Assembly: GCA_966186595.1 (NCBI GenBank)
Contig: CBIFWO010000002.1
Coordinates: 1-64,000, forward strand
From: JALRBM01 sp966186595
Lineage (GTDB): Bacteria; Patescibacteriota; Saccharimonadia; Saccharimonadales; Saccharimonadaceae
Length of the DNA stretch: 64,000 nt
Reading direction: 5' to 3'
Below are positions 36,290-44,922 of this stretch, piece by piece. Each line of letters opens with the position of its first letter. Within the stretch, counting starts at the first letter, position 1. The position numbers and the translations under genes are program-made. The notes beneath the pieces were generated by a model. The model saw nothing but the letters and a program-made list of their open reading frames with translations. It did no database searches and was not told the DNA's origin.

Positions 36290-36317
36290 TTGACTTTTAT
36301 AGCTATTGTATTATAAA
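36290..36317 (+). promoter_or_regulatory. Promoter of GNAT-like gene
   Basis: TTGACT, a 16-base spacer, then TATAAA ending four bases before ATG 36322. Confidence 0.55.
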
Positions 36318-36321
36318 AATA

Positions 36322-36909
36322 ATGCCAGAAAAGAATCTTAGAGATCACTTTCGACCGATTCAGCCAGACGCTATTCCAGCAGAGGTCGCCGAACAAATAA
36401 TCCGTCGAGGCGGGTTATTTGTAGATCGAGCACTTCAGCCTCGAAGCATTGACGGTTTCGAAAGCCTTCGAAGCCTCGCCCATGACAATGGAGATGAAAC
36501 ATACTTAGCAAATCAAACCAAAATTTACGGGGACGATGAAAAAGAGAGTATTATTCATGTGATAGATACAACGCCTGCGGGTCAGGTGATTGGCGTGGGC
36601 GAAGTGAGGTTCAATAGGGATTCGGAAGAAGATTACTTTAAAGATAAACCTTTTGTTGGATGGACACTTACAGAAAACGCGCGGAGTAACGAGGGGCTTG
36701 GTAGTCGTCGGTTGCTCGTCATGAGATTAGCAACTGCTGCTGAGTTTGGTTTGGTCCTTCACTCCGATACCCTAATCACAGAGAGTGCTACAAGGATTTG
36801 GGAGCGAATGGTAAGGAATGGACTTGCGGAACGATATGATCAGCCAATATCGGCAAATAAGACAGCCCCTCGCTATAGATTTAATAGCATTGAAGACAAC
36901 TTTCCTTAA
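36322..36909 (+). CDS. GNAT-like acetyltransferase
   Basis: A 195-residue protein with a GNAT-like pattern. Strand-rich segments (ESIIHVIDTTPAGQVIGVGEV, quoted in part) lead to GWTLTENARSNEGLGSRRLL, which is positioned like the acetyl-CoA pyrophosphate-binding loop, and then a helix (MRLATAAEF). The C-terminal SATRIWERMVRNGLAERY resembles the last strand and helix of N-acyltransferases. Substrate unknown. TTGACT 36290-36295 and TATAAA 36312-36317 (16-base spacer) end only four bases before the ATG, so the message has little or no leader. Confidence 0.62.
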   Translation: MPEKNLRDHFRPIQPDAIPAEVAEQIIRRGGLFVDRALQPRSIDGFESLRSLAHDNGDETYLANQTKIYGDDEKESIIHVIDTTPAGQVIGVGEVRFNRDSEEDYFKDKPFVGWTLTENARSNEGLGSRRLLVMRLATAAEFGLVLHSDTLITESATRIWERMVRNGLAERYDQPISANKTAPRYRFNSIEDNFP

Positions 36910-36958
36910 TATCCAAGTTATTAAATTATAGCGACCTTCCCTCGGTTTAGTATTTTGA

Positions 36959-36964
36959 TATACT
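36959..36964 (+). promoter_or_regulatory. -10 box, leaderless promoter
   Basis: TATACT, six bases before ATG 36971, with no ribosome binding site. Confidence 0.5.
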
Positions 36965-36970
36965 AGAGCT

Positions 36971-37180
36971 ATGCAGAAAATAGCGACGAAAGTATTTATT
37001 TGTGCCTCGATTGTTTTTGGTGTTTTGGGGATTTTGATTGTTTTGACAACCTCGGGTCCGGATCAGCCGGACACCAATTTGACCCAGATATTGATGAAAC
37101 TCCTCCTTATCGATGTGTTTATTATCCTGCCTTCTTTTGCGCTAAGCATTGCCGGTAAGTATCTGAAGGGTAAATCCTAG
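36971..37180 (+). CDS. 69-residue two-helix membrane protein
   Basis: A hypothetical protein with two membrane helices (about residues 8-28 and 43-63) separated by a short polar loop (TSGPDQPDTNLTQ). Cytoplasmic ends are basic. It stands alone with its own six-base-spaced -10 box. No family recognised. Confidence 0.6.
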   Translation: MQKIATKVFICASIVFGVLGILIVLTTSGPDQPDTNLTQILMKLLLIDVFIILPSFALSIAGKYLKGKS

Positions 37181-37229
37181 TAGCTTATAATTGCTCCGAG
37201 TAGCCTGGTGCATAATAGTCTAAAGAAAA

Positions 37230-37766
37230 ATGTCGACAATTCGCTTTAAAACCAAATTATTCAAAATTGATCAATGGACCATCCTGCTTTTTCCCGAAGA
37301 GGCCAGTGCTAAACTACCCTCTCGCGGCCAGACGATGGTTGAGGGTGCGATCAACGGATTTCCGTTTCAGACTGTGCTCGAGCCGGACGGGAGGTGGAGT
37401 CACTGGTTTAAAGTGGATAAAAAACTTCGGGATGGTGCAGGTGTAGATACAGGCGACCAGGTGATGGTGGAAGTTGAATCGATCAAAGATTGGCCGGAGC
37501 CTGTGGTACCGAAAGATCTAAAAGATACTCTAACTTCTCATCCTGCAATTTATGACTTTTGGCAGAGCATCACGACAATGGCGCGCTGGGAGTGGATCCG
37601 CTGGATACGCGCAACGAAGAACCCGGACACGAGGCGCCATCGTATCGAAGTGTCACTCTCGAAAATGAAGGCAGGAGAAAAGCGGCCCTGTTGCTTCAAT
37701 CGTGCGATGTGTACTGACCCTTATTTATCGAAGAGTGGGGTACTCCGCGACCCGTCAGAATTGTAG
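37230..37766 (+). CDS. DUF1905/YdeI-like protein
   Basis: A 178-residue cytoplasmic protein. The N-terminal half (TIRFKTKLFKIDQWTILLFP, then GTVEGAING-like TMVEGAINGFPFQ and VDTGDQVMVEVE) is a DUF1905 beta-barrel. The C-terminal half (PKDLKDTLTSHPAIYDFW and WIRWIRATKNPDTRRHRI) is the YdeI/OmdA-like helical domain. The fused form is widespread, and some members are linked to bacteriocin protection in annotation, without clear mechanism. CATAAT lies 13 bases before the ATG. Confidence 0.8.
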   Translation: MSTIRFKTKLFKIDQWTILLFPEEASAKLPSRGQTMVEGAINGFPFQTVLEPDGRWSHWFKVDKKLRDGAGVDTGDQVMVEVESIKDWPEPVVPKDLKDTLTSHPAIYDFWQSITTMARWEWIRWIRATKNPDTRRHRIEVSLSKMKAGEKRPCCFNRAMCTDPYLSKSGVLRDPSEL

Positions 37767-37777
37767 TAGCGAAATGC

Positions 37778-37783
37778 TATAAT
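37778..37783 (+). promoter_or_regulatory. -10 box, leaderless promoter
   Basis: Consensus TATAAT, six bases before ATG 37790, with no ribosome binding site. Confidence 0.6.
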
Positions 37784-37789
37784 AAACGC

Positions 37790-38095
37790 ATGAGTAGGGC
37801 AAAAAAGACGGACATTATTAAAGACAATCGAATCTTTGCCTGGCTGGCGATTGCAACTCTTCTTGTATTGTCAATTCCGTTGATTGCGATGCAATTTACG
37901 GATGAAGTGAAATGGACTTTAGCTGATTTTAATACCATGGGACTTTTATTGTTCGGAATGGGTTCTGCATTTATATTTGTCGCAAGAGCAACGCCAAGAA
38001 AATATAGATTACTGGTTGGTTGCATATTTGTCTTGCTATTATTTTGGCTTTGGGCGGAACTTGCCGTTGGGGTATTTACAACAATAGGGAGCTAA
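37790..38095 (+). CDS. 101-residue three-helix membrane protein
   Basis: A hypothetical integral membrane protein: helices at about residues 13-33, 43-63 and 70-95, with a basic N-terminus and a positively charged cytoplasmic loop (RATPRKYRL). Leaderless arrangement, with TATAAT six bases upstream. The VOC-family gene starts 19 bases downstream with its own ribosome binding site, so co-transcription is possible. No recognised family. Confidence 0.6.
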   Translation: MSRAKKTDIIKDNRIFAWLAIATLLVLSIPLIAMQFTDEVKWTLADFNTMGLLLFGMGSAFIFVARATPRKYRLLVGCIFVLLLFWLWAELAVGVFTTIGS

Positions 38096-38114
38096 ATTTG
38101 TAATAAGGGGGAAT

Positions 38115-39017
38115 ATGGGACAGAAAATTATACCAAACTTGTGGTTTGATCATACCGCGAAAGAAGCGGCCGAATTTTACACTTCGGTATTTCCAAATAG
38201 CAGCATCGTTTCTACGGTTTACTACCCAAACAGTACCGAGGAAGGCCTGGCTGATTTCCAACTAGAAATGGCGGGCAAGGAGCTGACGGTAGAATTTGAG
38301 ATCGAAGGCCAGCACTTCGTAAATATTAATGCCGGCCCGGAATTTTCGTTCAATCCATCGATTTCGTTCATGGTGAATTTTGATCCTTCGCGTGATGAAA
38401 GGGCGGGGGAGCATCTGGATGCATTGTGGGAAAAGCTGATGGAGGGCGGTGAAGCATTGATGGCGCTGGGAGAATATCCGTTTAGTAAGCGCTATGGCTG
38501 GGTAAAAGATAAATACGGCCTTACATGGCAACTTATTCTCACCAATCCGGGCGGCGAGCCGCGTCCGTTTATCATTCCATCATTATTATTCGCCGGCAAG
38601 AATGTCAACCATGCGGAAGAGGCGATCAAATTCTACACCTCTGTATTTAGGAACTCAAAAGCTGGCCTTCTCGCACCTTATGGCAAAGATACCGGTCCCG
38701 CCAAAGCAACCGCGCTAATGTTTGGTGATTTCATACTGGAAGGCGAATGGTTCGCCGCCATGGATTCGGGCGAAGATCAAGATTTTGTATTTAACGAAGC
38801 AGTTTCTTTCCAGGTTAATTGCAAGGACCAAACTGAAATCGACTATTTTTGGGAAAAACTATCTACTGTACCAGAATCTGAACAATGTGGTTGGTGCAAG
38901 GATCAATTCGGTGTAAGTTGGCAGATCGTTCCTGAAAATATGGCTGATCTCATGAAAAAGCCTGATGCCTTCGCAAAATTGATGCAAATGAAAAAAATTG
39001 TTATTAGCGACTTCTAG
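38115..39017 (+). CDS. VOC-superfamily protein, two PhnB-like domains
   Basis: A 300-residue protein built from two vicinal-oxygen-chelate units of the PhnB/3-demethylubiquinone methyltransferase-like group. Both start with IPNLWF/IPSLLF-like strands and carry AxEAxxFYTSVF segments (residues 16-25 and about 165-180), and each ends with a WQL/WQI segment after YGWVKD or CGWCKD. The family includes glyoxalase- and resistance-type enzymes; no specific reaction can be assigned. AAGGGGGAAT precedes the ATG. Confidence 0.85.
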   Translation: MGQKIIPNLWFDHTAKEAAEFYTSVFPNSSIVSTVYYPNSTEEGLADFQLEMAGKELTVEFEIEGQHFVNINAGPEFSFNPSISFMVNFDPSRDERAGEHLDALWEKLMEGGEALMALGEYPFSKRYGWVKDKYGLTWQLILTNPGGEPRPFIIPSLLFAGKNVNHAEEAIKFYTSVFRNSKAGLLAPYGKDTGPAKATALMFGDFILEGEWFAAMDSGEDQDFVFNEAVSFQVNCKDQTEIDYFWEKLSTVPESEQCGWCKDQFGVSWQIVPENMADLMKKPDAFAKLMQMKKIVISDF

Positions 39018-39030
39018 AATACTTAAAGTG

Positions 39031-39804
39031 ATGCTTTTATTCAGCAGTCTCTTAACAGTTCTCCTAATAAATGTTGTATTGTTCCTTGTGGCCTACAAAC
39101 ATCAGTCAGATAAGTTAACGGACTTTTCCTATGCGCTAAGTTTTATAGTGGTTGCTGTTAGTGCCTTCATGATTAGCACCCATAAAACCATTCTTCTTTC
39201 ATTGACGGTTGGGATGGTAATAATCTGGGCGTTTCGGCTGGGTGGATTTCTTATCTACAGGATCAGAAAAACAAGCAGAGATACGAGGTTTGATGATATT
39301 CGAAGTGACTTTTGGCAGTTTTTGAAATTTTGGATTGGGCAGGCAGTGGTTGCCTGGATCCTACTTTTGCCGGTGTTGTTCTTGGCGAATAGGAATGACA
39401 ATTTAAACGCTCTTTCGTACGCTGGAATTGCTATCTGGCTTGTAGGGGTGATGATCGAAGCAATAGCGGATATCCAGAAGTTTCGGTTCTCTCAAGATGC
39501 TGCTAATAAAGGGAAATGGATCGACATCGGGTTGTGGCACTATTCTCGACATCCGAATTATTTTGGTGAAATTTGCGTATGGATTGGCATGTATCTGACG
39601 GTGTTTTCTTCACTTGGGGAAATTGAAAAGCTCGTCGGACTGGCTAGTCCAATTGTGATATTTATCACACTTCGATTCATTTCAGGAGTACCGCCACTTG
39701 AAAAATCTGCTGATAAAAAATGGGGAGATAATCCTGAGTATCGAATGTATAAAAAACGAACGAATTTAATTATCCCATTTTTGCCAAAAAAGAATGTACA
39801 ATAA
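39031..39804 (+). CDS. DUF1295 (steroid 5-alpha-reductase-like) membrane protein
   Basis: A 257-residue protein with about six to seven helices. The C-terminal hallmark WIDIGLWHYSRHPNYFGE is followed by a glycine-rich helix, matching DUF1295 and related isoprenylcysteine methyltransferase or steroid-reductase folds. ATG 39031 is preferred over an in-frame TTG inside the VOC gene. A reductase or methyltransferase acting on a lipid is plausible; the cofactor is not evident. Confidence 0.82.
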   Translation: MLLFSSLLTVLLINVVLFLVAYKHQSDKLTDFSYALSFIVVAVSAFMISTHKTILLSLTVGMVIIWAFRLGGFLIYRIRKTSRDTRFDDIRSDFWQFLKFWIGQAVVAWILLLPVLFLANRNDNLNALSYAGIAIWLVGVMIEAIADIQKFRFSQDAANKGKWIDIGLWHYSRHPNYFGEICVWIGMYLTVFSSLGEIEKLVGLASPIVIFITLRFISGVPPLEKSADKKWGDNPEYRMYKKRTNLIIPFLPKKNVQ

Positions 39805-39823
39805 GAAAAAATAGGAGGAGCAA

Positions 39824-40027
39824 ATGGGCGAGCACAACAAAACAGTAAAAGTAGTTAACAAGGCTGGTCCGTTTGGTTTCTCCTTCTTCCTTGCCTACAT
39901 CGGCGCGGCGATATACTTCATTCATCAGACAAGTGGTGGTTTTTGGGAAGTTGTTCTGGCGCTCTTAAAAGCCCTCGTTTGGCCCGTATTTTTCATTTAT
40001 CATTTGCTTCGTGTCCTTGGCGCGTAG
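39824..40027 (+). CDS. 67-residue membrane protein
   Basis: A small protein with a polar N-terminus (MGEHNKTVKVVNKAG) and two hydrophobic helices (about residues 17-37 and 44-64). AGGAGGAGC precedes the ATG. Similar short proteins are common in this group of bacteria but have no known function. It follows the DUF1295 gene by 19 bases and may share its transcript. Confidence 0.65.
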   Translation: MGEHNKTVKVVNKAGPFGFSFFLAYIGAAIYFIHQTSGGFWEVVLALLKALVWPVFFIYHLLRVLGA

Positions 40028-40121
40028 CAATACCTGACGGGTCTGTTCGTAGCTGTGGGTAAAAGACGACAGATTTTCTCGCGCAGCTTCGTTATAATAG
40101 GGAATTGTAGAAGGAGGGCGC

Positions 40122-40352
40122 ATGAAAAAAGGTGACTTTACACTGCACAATTATCAGGATGATTTGGACAACGACGAAAATCAAACAGATCCGGTAACTT
40201 CGCAATATACGGATGATCCCACGAGAGACTTAGGCATTCCAGAGGACGAAATGAAGGAAGAGCTAGACAGATTAGACTCCGAAAATAATGAGGATGCCCG
40301 AGAAAATGTTGAGGATATTGATGATGAAAGAGGTGCTCGAAACAACGAGTAA
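40122..40352 (+). CDS. 76-residue highly acidic hypothetical protein
   Basis: A soluble, probably disordered protein: about 40 percent Asp/Glu plus Asn, with few hydrophobic residues (DNDENQTDP, EDEMKEELDRLDSEN). A strong ribosome binding site (AAGGAGGGCGC) precedes ATG 40122, and TATAAT occurs upstream near 40093. It ends three bases before the flippase start, so the two are co-transcribed. Function unknown. Confidence 0.6.
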   Translation: MKKGDFTLHNYQDDLDNDENQTDPVTSQYTDDPTRDLGIPEDEMKEELDRLDSENNEDARENVEDIDDERGARNNE

Positions 40353-40355
40353 CCT

Positions 40356-41663
40356 ATGAAGTTTTTCGATAAAATCCGCCAGAACGATTTCCTGAAACAC
40401 AATGCCGTATTCTTCGTAGGCTCTGTGCTCGTTGGTGTGCTTAACTATGCCTATTATCCAATTGTCGGGCGATTAATGAGTCCGACGGCATTTGGTGAGG
40501 TCCAGGTTCTTATCTCTCTTTTTTTGCAATTTACCATTCTTTTGAATGTACTGAGTATGATCACGGTGAATATCGTGGTGAATAGTACGGACCAGGGTAA
40601 GGCTCATCGAGTGGTCTTTGAGCTAGAAAAGTTGATGGTGTATTTGGCGGCGGTTCTTTTGGGAATTAGTTTGATTGGAGGGGAATTCCTTCGTTCAGCT
40701 TTGAAATTTGAATCCTCATTGCCATTTACTGCTTTAGGCCTCGCGATCCTGACGAGTATTCCTCTGACATTCAGGAGTGCATTTGCGCGGGCAAAAAAGC
40801 GTTTTGGCATTGCCTCCTCGTCACAGCTCATTGGGACTGCTGCAAAGATTGCATTGTCGGCAGGGCTGGTGATCGTGGGTCTAGGCGTCTTAGGCGCGGT
40901 TTTGGGAATCGTGGCCGCACAGCTGGTCGCGTTTTTATATGCCGCGAGATGGGCGGCACGCCTTGGGTTCAAACGCCCCGCCGATACGCATTATGGCACG
41001 CTACCTGATTTAAGAGCAGTTTTACCGGAACTCAAATATGCAGGTGCCGTACTTGTTGCGCTTCTTTCAGTAACGCTTTTAATGAGTATCGATGTCATCG
41101 CAGTAAAATATTTGTTTGATGCACACACCGCAGGCCTCTATGCAGGCATTGCGACGGTTGCTCGAATTATTTTCTTTTTGGCCGTACCGCTTTCTCAGGT
41201 TTTAATGCCAATGGTGAAAATTGGAAATACGACAGGACAAAATGCCAGGCTGCTCATCAAGTCCCTTCTACTGACGATGGCCGTCTGTGGTATGGTGTTG
41301 CTGATCATGGTGATAGCACCAGAATTTACTATCAAAATTTTAATGGGTGTTGAATATATTACATACTCACCCCTGTTGCCCCCCCTAGCAGCCGCCATTT
41401 TTCTCGTCTCTATAGTAAATTTAATTTTCATGTATTTTTTAGCTCTACGACAGAAAATGGTAATGCTTGTTGGTATAATTGGTTTTGCTACACTGCTGGG
41501 AGTGTTGATGGTTCAACACAGTAGTGTACATGCCGTGGTAAACAGCATGTTATTAGGAAGTACTTTCACGCTGGCTCTGGCCGTAACATACGTATTAGTA
41601 AATCTAAAACGAGGGGACCGCCATGCAAAGCAAAACTATATCGATCGTCATACCGATCTATAA
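40356..41663 (+). CDS. Oligosaccharide flippase (Wzx/MOP family)
   Basis: A 435-residue polytopic protein with 12 or more helices. The N-terminal FLKHNAVFFVGSVLVGVLNYA and GRLMSPTAFGEVQVL segments match Wzx-type flippases. It would move undecaprenyl-linked repeat units made by the enzymes in this half of the window. It overlaps the following GT2 gene by 41 bases. It is distinct in sequence from the flippase at 14265. Confidence 0.87.
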   Translation: MKFFDKIRQNDFLKHNAVFFVGSVLVGVLNYAYYPIVGRLMSPTAFGEVQVLISLFLQFTILLNVLSMITVNIVVNSTDQGKAHRVVFELEKLMVYLAAVLLGISLIGGEFLRSALKFESSLPFTALGLAILTSIPLTFRSAFARAKKRFGIASSSQLIGTAAKIALSAGLVIVGLGVLGAVLGIVAAQLVAFLYAARWAARLGFKRPADTHYGTLPDLRAVLPELKYAGAVLVALLSVTLLMSIDVIAVKYLFDAHTAGLYAGIATVARIIFFLAVPLSQVLMPMVKIGNTTGQNARLLIKSLLLTMAVCGMVLLIMVIAPEFTIKILMGVEYITYSPLLPPLAAAIFLVSIVNLIFMYFLALRQKMVMLVGIIGFATLLGVLMVQHSSVHAVVNSMLLGSTFTLALAVTYVLVNLKRGDRHAKQNYIDRHTDL

Positions 41664-42576
41664 TGAAGCACCCAACGTGACCCCTTTATACAAGGCGGTC
41701 AAATCAATAATCAAGAGATTGCCACATCAGTTTGAGCTAATCTTTGTCGACGACGGGAGTAGTGACAACTCAGTTCAGCTTATTCAGCGTGTGGCAAAGA
41801 AAGACAAGAAAGTTCGTGTTGTTGAGCTGGCGCGTAATTTTGGCAAGGAAATTGCAGTAACGGCGGGTATTCACACGGCCAGGGGTGATGCTGCTGTTAT
41901 TATGGACGCCGACCTTCAGCATCCACCGGAACTTCTTCCCCAGTTTGTGGAGGAATGGGAAAAAGGTGCCGATGTTGTTGTTGGCGTCAAGAAATACAGC
42001 GATAAGGAAAGCTGGTTCAAGCGTTTTAGCTCGAAAAGTTTTTATGCGCTGCTTGGCAAAGTTTCATCGAGTACCATCACACCGCACGCTAGTGATTTTC
42101 GTTTAATTAGTCGCAAAGTGATTGACACGTTTAAAACATTTACCGAACGTAACCGAATGACGCGTGGCCTTATCGATTGGGCTGGATTCGATCGTCGCTA
42201 CATTTATTTCGAGGCACCTCCTCGCCTCCATGGAGAGGCGAGCTATAGTTATCGCAAATTGTTTGGCTTGGCGATGAATAGCTTCACAGCTTATAGCATG
42301 TTGCCACTGAGGGTCGCGAGCTGGATGGGCTGGATTATTCTCACTGTTTCTCTGATGCTCGGGATGTTTACGGTCGTGCAGGAATATATACTGGGAGATC
42401 CGTTGAAACTTGATATTAGTGGGACGGCCATGCTGGCAATGTTGCTTCTCTTTCTTGTGGGTGTTGTATTGGTATGCTTAGGTTTTGTCGCGCTCTATAT
42501 TGCGCGCATTCACGAAGAGGTGATCAATCGTCCCCTCTTTATCATCAAGGACGAAATTAACGGGGAGGATCAATGA
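41623..42576 (+). CDS. GT2 glycosyltransferase, GtrB/DPM1-like
   Basis: A 317-residue enzyme with ISIVIPIYNEAPNV, VDDGSSDNSV, the acidic MDADLQHPPE and two C-terminal helices, so it probably loads a sugar onto polyprenyl phosphate for a GT-C enzyme. Two GT-C-like candidates lie 2-6 kb downstream. ATG 41623 lies 41 bases inside the flippase gene; AGGGGACCG precedes it. It overlaps the next GT4 gene by 4 bases. Its layout parallels the GtrB-like gene at 2063. Confidence 0.9.
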   Translation: MQSKTISIVIPIYNEAPNVTPLYKAVKSIIKRLPHQFELIFVDDGSSDNSVQLIQRVAKKDKKVRVVELARNFGKEIAVTAGIHTARGDAAVIMDADLQHPPELLPQFVEEWEKGADVVVGVKKYSDKESWFKRFSSKSFYALLGKVSSSTITPHASDFRLISRKVIDTFKTFTERNRMTRGLIDWAGFDRRYIYFEAPPRLHGEASYSYRKLFGLAMNSFTAYSMLPLRVASWMGWIILTVSLMLGMFTVVQEYILGDPLKLDISGTAMLAMLLLFLVGVVLVCLGFVALYIARIHEEVINRPLFIIKDEINGEDQ

Positions 42577-43805
42577 GAATAGCGCATGTTACGTTATATC
42601 CACCAAAAGGCGAAAAGCATGTTAGCAGCAGTGGCGTTGCATCGTATAGTAAAAATCTCATTTCACATCTCGGCGCGGATCATAACGAACATATCGTTAT
42701 TTGCGATGTCGTAAAAAACGAAGAAAATTATCATGAAGATGGCGTTGAGGTGAGACGGGTTTTCTGGCGCAAGCCCAGCTTTATTATTAAAGTGCATAAG
42801 GAGCTCCGGAAGGTAAATCCTGATGTCATTCATATTCAGCAGGAACTGGCGCTATTTGGCAATATACTCACTGCCTATCTTTTGCAATGGCTAGTGTTTT
42901 TGTGGCGAGGCAAAACTGTCATTACTCTGCATGGAGTGGTTGATCCGATCTTGATCGACAAAGCGTTTGTCAAAGAGAATAATTCCAAGTTGCCTGTATG
43001 GCTGGTGAAGTTAGCGTTCTATATCATATACACGCCGCTGATGAAATGGGCAAGGCGCGTGATCGTGCATGAGCAATGTTTCAAGGACATTGCTGTGAGT
43101 AGTTATGGTATTAATCCCGATAAAATTAAGGTCGTTCCTCACGGCATTGAATCGCTTGAGACGCTTGAAGTGAGTGAAGCAAGAAAAGTGCTCGGTCTGG
43201 ATGACGACGGCGAAGTCGTACTTTTTATGGGATACGCGACGGGCTATAAAGGTATCGATCTTTTGATTGAAGGCTTTGCGGAGTATGCAAAAGATCACCC
43301 TAAGGCGCACTTAATAATCGGCGCGGGAAAGCATCCAAAGCTGCATACAGACCCAACTTATCTGATGGAATACGCTCGTCTTCAACAAAAAGCGGCTGAG
43401 CTTATCGACTCAAAGCAGTATAGATGGGAAGGGTTTATAAAAGAATCCGAAATCACAACGTATTATAGTGCGAGTGATGTTTCGGTCTATCCATATACCA
43501 CCGCTTTGTCTAGCTCTGGTCCAATGTCATTTGCGATTGGGTATGAAAAACCATTCCTTGTAAGCACGGCTTTTTTCAGTGTGTTTAAACAATACGAACA
43601 ACTTTTATTTCAGAAAACTCCCGAGGATTTGGCGGATCGTTTGGCATACTTTTTCTCTCATCGTGATCAGTTTGAGACCGCCGCGCGTGAGCTTAAACGA
43701 AGCCGTAACTGGGAAAAGGTAAGTGCCAAGACATTGAAAGTATATCAGGATGATCAGGATCGGGAAGGAGTGTATGAAGCGGAAAAAAGTCCTACTGTTG
43801 GGTAG
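42573..43805 (+). CDS. Glycosyltransferase family 4
   Basis: A 410-residue GT-B enzyme. The N-terminal domain has IAHVTLYPPKGEKHVSSSGV. The donor domain includes VLFMGYATGYKGIDLLIEGF and YTTALSSSGPMSFAIGYEKP, which stands in place of the canonical E-x7-E segment. That substitution may mean altered donor handling. It overlaps the GT2 gene by 4 bases and the pyruvyl transferase gene by 32 bases, indicating a tightly coupled operon. Confidence 0.85.
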   Translation: MRIAHVTLYPPKGEKHVSSSGVASYSKNLISHLGADHNEHIVICDVVKNEENYHEDGVEVRRVFWRKPSFIIKVHKELRKVNPDVIHIQQELALFGNILTAYLLQWLVFLWRGKTVITLHGVVDPILIDKAFVKENNSKLPVWLVKLAFYIIYTPLMKWARRVIVHEQCFKDIAVSSYGINPDKIKVVPHGIESLETLEVSEARKVLGLDDDGEVVLFMGYATGYKGIDLLIEGFAEYAKDHPKAHLIIGAGKHPKLHTDPTYLMEYARLQQKAAELIDSKQYRWEGFIKESEITTYYSASDVSVYPYTTALSSSGPMSFAIGYEKPFLVSTAFFSVFKQYEQLLFQKTPEDLADRLAYFFSHRDQFETAARELKRSRNWEKVSAKTLKVYQDDQDREGVYEAEKSPTVG

Positions 43806-44922
43806 TTACGGGCAGAGTAATCTCGGGGATGATTTGTTGATGTGGAACTATCTCGAGCTCTTAAAGGATCGGGGGTTTGAGGAGATTTATGTTAATGCGA
43901 ATACGGTAGAACTCATACCGAGTGCTATTAAAAAAGCTCATCCAAAACTCCACATTATCAATACCTACAAGACATCCCTGCTTGAATACATTCGGCTTAT
44001 TCGCAGAGTTGATTATGTTGTGTATGGCGGCGGGACGCTTTACAAGGAACTGTATACCTCGACAGGACGCTCGCCGTATAGTGTGATTTTTCGTCTGATG
44101 ATATTTAATGTTCTTGCACGGCTGCTCGGTACCAAACTTTATCATTTGAATATCGGGATAGGAACATTGAAAACTGGAATAGGAAGGTTTATTTCCAAAG
44201 TTGCGCTCAGCGCGGCGACGCTCACGACATTTCGTGATCAGGAGTCGTATGATTTTGCTGTAAAAACGCTGCGTGTTTCAAAAAAGAAACTCCAGCGGTC
44301 GGTTGATGGATTGTTCTTAAATCGCATCTGGGAAAGACCGTGGAACGTCGGGAATTTAAAAATAGATCGCAGCAAGCACAAGAAAGTGATAGGAATAAAT
44401 TTACTTTCCGATATTCCAGATTGGGTGAATCGTGATCAGTATATTTCGTCGATGAAACGCACGATTACTGAGCTGTTGGAGCAGGGAAATCATCTCATCT
44501 TCTTTCCTTTTCAGCATGCGTTTAATCCACGGAATGACCTAGCATTTATGCAGGATACTCTAAAGGATGTTCTGAAAGGAAGACGCAACTACACGCTGCT
44601 AAAAGAGGTCCCCATTAATATGGTGGGTTCCTATCTCCAGCAATGCGATTTGTTCATTGGGATGCGATTTCATTCCTTGCTGCTTGCGACGGCAAATCGC
44701 GTTCCTTTTGTTGCGGTAGCCTACGATACGAAATGTTGGCGTTTTGTGAACGAAGAGAACTATCGGTATGCAATTGAACTCGAAAAGCTGCAGCCCGACA
44801 AGCTGGTCATGCTTTGTCAGAAGACCTTGGCGAGCACAAGCAAAGTCAAGCAGCAGCTGGATGAGATGGCGGAACGTTCCTACATGCAAGCGGAGGAAAG
44901 CTTACGGACACTCAGTTTGTAG
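43774..44922 (+). CDS. Polysaccharide pyruvyl transferase family protein
   Basis: A 382-residue protein of the CsaB/PssM pyruvyl-transferase family, which adds ketal-linked pyruvate from phosphoenolpyruvate to glycans. Landmarks are VLLLGSYGQSNLGDDLLMW at the N-terminus, VVYGGGTLYKEL, LTTFRDQESYDF and the C-terminal CDLFIGMRFHSLLLATANRVPFVAV (quoted in part). ATG 43774 after GGAAGGAG is preferred. Pyruvylated wall glycans anchor SLH-type surface proteins in Firmicutes, but none is seen here. Some family members have other roles, such as glycan polymerisation. Confidence 0.82.
   Translation: MKRKKVLLLGSYGQSNLGDDLLMWNYLELLKDRGFEEIYVNANTVELIPSAIKKAHPKLHIINTYKTSLLEYIRLIRRVDYVVYGGGTLYKELYTSTGRSPYSVIFRLMIFNVLARLLGTKLYHLNIGIGTLKTGIGRFISKVALSAATLTTFRDQESYDFAVKTLRVSKKKLQRSVDGLFLNRIWERPWNVGNLKIDRSKHKKVIGINLLSDIPDWVNRDQYISSMKRTITELLEQGNHLIFFPFQHAFNPRNDLAFMQDTLKDVLKGRRNYTLLKEVPINMVGSYLQQCDLFIGMRFHSLLLATANRVPFVAVAYDTKCWRFVNEENYRYAIELEKLQPDKLVMLCQKTLASTSKVKQQLDEMAERSYMQAEESLRTLSL

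Noticed and set aside
40122..40352. Acidic 76-residue protein as a second graspetide precursor
   Set aside because: Acidic residues are spread throughout rather than in a Thr-plus-acid core, and no ATP-grasp ligase is nearby.
44890..44922. Programmed -1 frameshift joining the pyruvyl transferase to the large GT-C-like protein
   Set aside because: No slippery heptamer or downstream stem was found in the overlap. A separate start after the GGAGG site explains the arrangement more simply.
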